From the NCBI GenBank assembly GCA_963702995.1, contig OY969783.1:3596001-3660000 (forward strand): a stretch of 64,000 bases of DNA, read 5' to 3'. The translations under genes and the position numbers were made by a program. Positions 60,399-64,000 of the stretch are shown here, one piece after another; the first letter of the stretch is position 1, and each line of letters starts with the position of its first letter. This DNA is from MFD04580-c1 sp963702995. Lineage in GTDB: Bacteria; Planctomycetota; Phycisphaerae; Tepidisphaerales; Tepidisphaeraceae. A model generated the notes under the pieces. It had not been told where the DNA came from. It saw only the letters and a program-made list of their open reading frames with translations, and made no database searches.

Positions 60399-61046
60399 TC
60401 AAATTCTATTGCGTTTGAAGATCGCGACGGCGGGAACGCCGACGACGGTCGTATAGGCCTCGACGGATTTCAAAACCACGGAGCCCGCGCCAACGATCGC
60501 GAAATCATTAACAATCGCATCGGGCAGGACGGTGGCATGGCTTCCCAGGAAGACGCCACGCCCAAGGCGTACCCGGCCGTTTATTTCCGCGTGACCGCTG
60601 AGTGTGCAGCCATCACCGATGATGGTGTCGTGACCGACCGACGCGAACCCATTGAGCAGGCAGAAATTCCCCAACTGTGCGTTCGTGGAGATCGTCACAT
60701 TTGGCATGAAAATGCAGCCTTTACCCCAACTGGAATTCAGACTGACAAGCACACTCGGATGAATGATTGATGCGAATACAGCACCTCGACGCTCCATGAG
60801 CTCGCAGTACTTCAGTCTGGTTTCAGGCTCCCCCACCGCTACGACAATACGATCTGTCGCCTGCAATGGGAAGCTTTCGGGATCGCCGAGGATACTCGCA
60901 GGAAAACCGTATCCGTTGAGGGCATCCGCCCGGCTATCGAGAAACCCGCCGATCTCCCAATCACGATAAGAAGGCGCAATGTGTCTCGACCAGCAATACA
61001 CCTCGCGACCTAAACCGCCGGCACCAACAATTAACAACCTGTTCAC
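60399..61046 (-). CDS. NeuD/PglD-like sugar acyltransferase (left-handed beta-helix)
   Basis: 215 residues. An N-terminal Rossmann-like domain (NRLLIVGAGGLGREVYCW) binds the nucleotide sugar; hexapeptide repeats follow (GCIFMPNVTISTNAQLGNF). The catalytic His is probably in ASVGHDTIIGDG. PglD and VioB-type enzymes N-acylate 4-amino sugars on nucleotide carriers. The GTG at 61046 has GAGGTGA upstream. It sits 8 bases before the ACP gene, so an acyl-ACP donor is likely. Confidence 0.85.
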   Translation of the reverse strand: MNRLLIVGAGGLGREVYCWSRHIAPSYRDWEIGGFLDSRADALNGYGFPASILGDPESFPLQATDRIVVAVGEPETRLKYCELMERRGAVFASIIHPSVLVSLNSSWGKGCIFMPNVTISTNAQLGNFCLLNGFASVGHDTIIGDGCTLSGHAEINGRVRLGRGVFLGSHATVLPDAIVNDFAIVGAGSVVLKSVEAYTTVVGVPAVAIFKRNRI

Positions 61047-61214
61047 CGAATCACCTCGTTTCGTAAGGGTTCGCGAATCATAAATGAATTCGGTAATAGC
61101 ATCATGGCCCACCTCGGCCAGCGACCCCTGCATTCTGCACGAGCGCGGCCCACGAACTGCACCCGGGCAGCATAACGCGTTGAGCAGTGCTCGAAAAACA
61201 AACTTTGCGGATGG

Positions 61215-62384
61215 TCATGTTGTTGCGAACAGCACAGTTTCTGACGAATGAATCGTGAAGTGGTCAAGAAAAAAACGGTAACCGACGCTCAGGCTATTGA
61301 GATACCGAGGTATGGCCATCAAATCTACGTCCTTATGGTACACCGAGATTGCCAGTTTCGGCTTATGTTTTCGAAGCGTTGACTCCGCTCCCATGAGCGC
61401 GCGCAACTCCGAGCCCTCAATGTCCATCTTGATAAAATCAACGCGTTCCAAACCTTGCTGCGCTACCATATCATCGATTGTTATCGTACGCACTTTCAGG
61501 TTGGTCTCGGCGTCGAGGCTTGCGGAGGTCGCAGGTCCGTTATCATTGAATGAAAGAGTTAAACCGCTCTCATCCCAAAGAGCATCCGAGAGGATTGTGA
61601 CTCTATGAGCCAGCTTGGTATTTAAAGTAAGGTTTTCCTTCAGAATCTCGGTGCTGACCGGCGCGAATTCAAAGGAAATGACCTTGCCGTTTTCACCAAC
61701 CCTATCAGCAAAATAGAGCGTTGTGTCGCCCCAGCTCGCTCCGCCCTCAATGACAATGTCTCCAGGCGACACTTCGATCGTCATACCGTTCCGCTGGTAG
61801 CGGTACTGCTGCACGATGAAGGAGGCTACCACACCGAGCGGATGGGTATGCAGGCGCACTGAAAGCCCGATCGGGCTGAGGTCGAAGAAATCCAGCTTGG
61901 CGTCCAGAAACTTCGGATCGCGAGAAGCTCGCTCGCGGAGCAGTTTAGTGTCGACCAACCTCAGCGCCGACCAAAATCGCGGGGTGTTAAATGCGAGTTT
62001 CACCCGCTCACGCCCCAGCATTCGGAAGACCAGTACCGAGATCATGATGTCCCGCGACCATGAATCGCCAAGCAACTCGTAGGTGTCACCAAACTCCGGC
62101 GCGAGCCGAACGAAGTCAAGCAGACGATCAATATCGTGAGGCAGTGACGCGGGAGGCGTACGGACGAAGCCGGCGCGAAGCATGCCAGCGCGAAAGGTGG
62201 CTCGCGTCCACTCGAATGCTCGCTGGCCTCTCGTCAGCCGCTCGTTTGGGGAGCCTATCTCATCAATGTTGTTTCTCTGGAATGACGAGAGATGCCGCGT
62301 CCAATATGAGACCAAGTGCCGCAGGAACGCGTCGCCTGCGGCGGGTGCGCTGCTTTCGTGACCGCTCGGCTCTTCGACAGTCAT
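61215..62384 (-). CDS. FkbM-family methyltransferase
   Basis: 389 residues. C-terminal SAM-binding region: DIVIEGGASWGDTTLYFAD, ISFEFAP and the FkbM signature VDFIKMDIEGSELRALMGA. The N-terminal 180 residues are helical and unrecognised. FkbM enzymes O-methylate sugars or polyketides. The start overlaps the Wzt stop by 4 bases (ATGA), so it is co-translated with the exporter and could cap or modify the exported chain. Confidence 0.87.
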   Translation of the reverse strand: MTVEEPSGHESSAPAAGDAFLRHLVSYWTRHLSSFQRNNIDEIGSPNERLTRGQRAFEWTRATFRAGMLRAGFVRTPPASLPHDIDRLLDFVRLAPEFGDTYELLGDSWSRDIMISVLVFRMLGRERVKLAFNTPRFWSALRLVDTKLLRERASRDPKFLDAKLDFFDLSPIGLSVRLHTHPLGVVASFIVQQYRYQRNGMTIEVSPGDIVIEGGASWGDTTLYFADRVGENGKVISFEFAPVSTEILKENLTLNTKLAHRVTILSDALWDESGLTLSFNDNGPATSASLDAETNLKVRTITIDDMVAQQGLERVDFIKMDIEGSELRALMGAESTLRKHKPKLAISVYHKDVDLMAIPRYLNSLSVGYRFFLDHFTIHSSETVLFATT

Positions 62385-63702
62385 ATCGATCCTTTTCTGA
62401 TGAGATCGGGGCGGGAATCAGACCGCAGTCCAATGCCAGCCCCTTCGTCTGTCGAGATCTGCCAGGGGAAAAAGGGCCTGACGGCGCCCGGCCACTTCCC
62501 GTACCAATTTCCGGGCGCTGCAAGTCGGTCACTTCGAAGCCCATCACGTCCTCAAGGATGAAGATCGCTGCCGCATCCTGTACTACGATCAGCTTGATTC
62601 GAACCTCGCCGTCGTTCAAGAACTGCCCTGGAATGCGAAGGCAAGTTCGGATCAGGCCGGGCGCGGCGTCGAATTGCGGGGAGACCGTCGCAAATAGGCA
62701 CGTCCCATCGGGGTTCTGAAAATGGACACTTAGGTTGAGCGTTCGGGCAAACGAATTCTGAAAGTCAAACCGCAGGTCGAGCGGAGTGAGGGTTGTGATG
62801 ACCCCAATATTCTCCGAAGAATTGTCGGGCGTCCCTTCGGTGGTAGCCGGCGTCGCGCTGACCTGACGCATGTGAATGCCGTTGTCGCCCGGCGACTGTT
62901 CGCCCTCAGACCATTGCCGCTGATTGATCAGCTGGCTCATCGCATGGCGGTTGTAGTTAGCGACCACGGGGCCAGAAGGCCCGAAATCACAGACGCGCCC
63001 TTTCTCAATCCATATTGCCGACTCACACAGACTTGACAGCGCGACAAGGTTGTGGCTAACGAACAAAAGAGTTCGGCCAGCCTTAGCCGCATCACCCATC
63101 TTGCCGAGGCACTTTTTCTGAAACTGCGCGTCGCCGACCGCCAGCACCTCATCGACGATGAGGATCTCCGGCTCCAGGTGGGCCGCCACGGCGAAGGCCA
63201 GGCGGGTGTACATGCCGGACGAGTAGCGCTTCACCGGCGTGTCGAGGAACTTTTCAATCTCCGAGAAGGCGACGATCTCGTCGAACTGGCGGCGGATCTC
63301 GTCACGCTTCATCCCCAGGATCGCGCCGTTGAGGTAGATGTTCTCGCGGCCGGTCAATTCCGGGTGGAAGCCGGTGCCGACCTCCAGCAGGCTGCCGACG
63401 CGGCCGCGGATGTCGATCGTGCCGGTGGTCATCTCCACGATGCGGGAGAGGATCTTGAGCAGCGTGCTCTTCCCCGCGCCGTTGCGGCCGATCACGCCGA
63501 GCACCTCGCCGCGCTTCACCTCGAAGGAGACATCCTTCAGGGCCCAGAATTCTTCGTCGGCGCGGGTGGGGTCGGCGTTGGCGCGGCCGCGTTTGCGGCG
63601 CAGGCCGTCCATGATCGCTTCCTTGAGCGAATCGTGCGGCCGCCGGTGGGCGATGCGGTATTTTTTCCCGAGCCCTTCGACCCGGATCGCGACGTCACTC
63701 AT
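62381..63702 (-). CDS. wzt: Polysaccharide ABC exporter ATPase, Wzt type (one frameshift)
   Basis: About 440 residues. Walker A GRNGAGKST, signature RYSSGMYTRLAFA, Walker B ILIVDEVLAVGD, and the H-loop in FVSHNL. A C-terminal carbohydrate-binding domain (IGVITTLTPLDLRFDFQN, FLNDGEVRIKLIV) marks it as a Wzt that recognises a chain cap. The frame shifts near 62515; the true end reads GNWYGKWPGAVRPFFPWQI and stops at 62381, inside FkbM's ATG. It powers export with the adjacent permease. Confidence 0.9.
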
Positions 63703-63760
63703 GCGTTGGGTGCCGGTGGGCCGGCGCTTTGGGCGGCCGCTCCGCGCCTGGCGCGGGCGG

Positions 63761-64000
63761 TCAGACGAGGTCGGCGAACTGCTTTTCCATCCTGCGGAAG
63801 AAGTAGAGGCCGCTGACGAAAATCGCGGCCACCATGCAGGGGGCGACGATCAGGCAGTAGAGCGGCGGCGGCGTGCCGCCGAACAGGGACCAGCGCATCC
63901 CTTCGAGGATGCCGGCCATCGGGTTGCTGAGGATGAGATAATACCCGTGCGGCCACTGCTCGCGCGCCTTGCTAAGGGGGTAAACGACCGGGCTGGCATA
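63761..64000 (-). CDS. wzm: Polysaccharide ABC exporter permease, Wzm type (partial)
   Basis: The C-terminal 79 residues are in the window; the rest lies beyond the edge. YASPVVYPLSKAREQWP and ILSNPMAGILEGMRWSLFG are the ABC-2 signature loop, followed by a hydrophobic helix (LIVAPCMVAAIFVSGLYFF) and basic tail RRMEKQFADLV. It pairs with Wzt 58 bases downstream to export an undecaprenol-linked glycan. Confidence 0.88.
   Translation of the reverse strand, partial: YASPVVYPLSKAREQWPHGYYLILSNPMAGILEGMRWSLFGGTPPPLYCLIVAPCMVAAIFVSGLYFFRRMEKQFADLV

Overview
The window is GC-rich bacterial DNA that looks like a member of the Planctomycetota, probably class Phycisphaerae or a relative. Two secreted proteins carry the N-terminal LE(S/G)R-x-x-LS motif common in that phylum. 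Dispersed AAATCCGAA-type and AACGCCAAG-type repeats of a kind common in planctomycete genomes sit between genes, and large lineage-typical proteins (tandem DUF4159, DUF255 with a DsbD-N-like domain) are present. This is an inference from content; no 16S gene is present.

Region 1 (about 0.2-13.6 kb) is a complete selenocysteine island on the + strand: selA, selB, a selenocysteine formate dehydrogenase (alpha subunit with an in-frame UGA followed by a SECIS-like hairpin, a four-cluster ferredoxin subunit and an NrfD-type membrane subunit), the tRNA-Sec gene selC, and selD. A PilZ-domain gene precedes it. A small minus-strand gene pair resembling a toxin-antitoxin module, and a secreted transglutaminase-like gene, are inserted in it. 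All parts needed to make, decode and use Sec lie within 13 kb.

Region 2 (13.6-38 kb) is mixed housekeeping and secreted functions: a GH27/GH36-like glycosidase, an FeS-type photolyase with a DUF2256 partner, purF, rsgA, a very large DUF4159 protein, asnS, a secreted metallo-beta-lactamase-fold protein, an SGNH hydrolase, a receiver-like protein lacking the phospho-acceptor Asp, a formylglycine-generating-enzyme-fold protein, a nucleotidyltransferase pair, tRNA-Ser(UGA), a DUF255 thioredoxin protein, a double pectate-lyase-3 protein and tRNA-Arg(UCG). Region 3 (38.7-42.4 kb) is one 1235-residue surface protein with a PKD-like domain, sialidase-like repeats and about 63 Thr-Pro dipeptides.

Region 4 (42.8-64 kb, all on the minus strand) is a surface-polysaccharide locus: ABC exporter (Wzm, cut by the window edge, and Wzt), FkbM methyltransferase, many glycosyltransferases, a nucleotide-sugar epimerase and two DegT-type sugar aminotransferases. 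Inside it, at 54.7-61.0 kb, a tightly packed AT-richer block encodes a VioA/WecE-type 4-aminotransferase, two KAS III enzymes, an acyl carrier protein, a short-chain reductase, a Rieske oxygenase and a NeuD/PglD-type acyltransferase, followed by a WecF-like transferase. I read this as a dedicated acyl-ACP line that makes and oxidises an unusual acyl group for a 4-amino-4,6-dideoxy sugar. It is the most interesting system in the window.

At least sixteen otherwise conserved genes are broken by single frameshifts, often at C/G or T runs. I treat these as probable assembly indels and report the joined genes.
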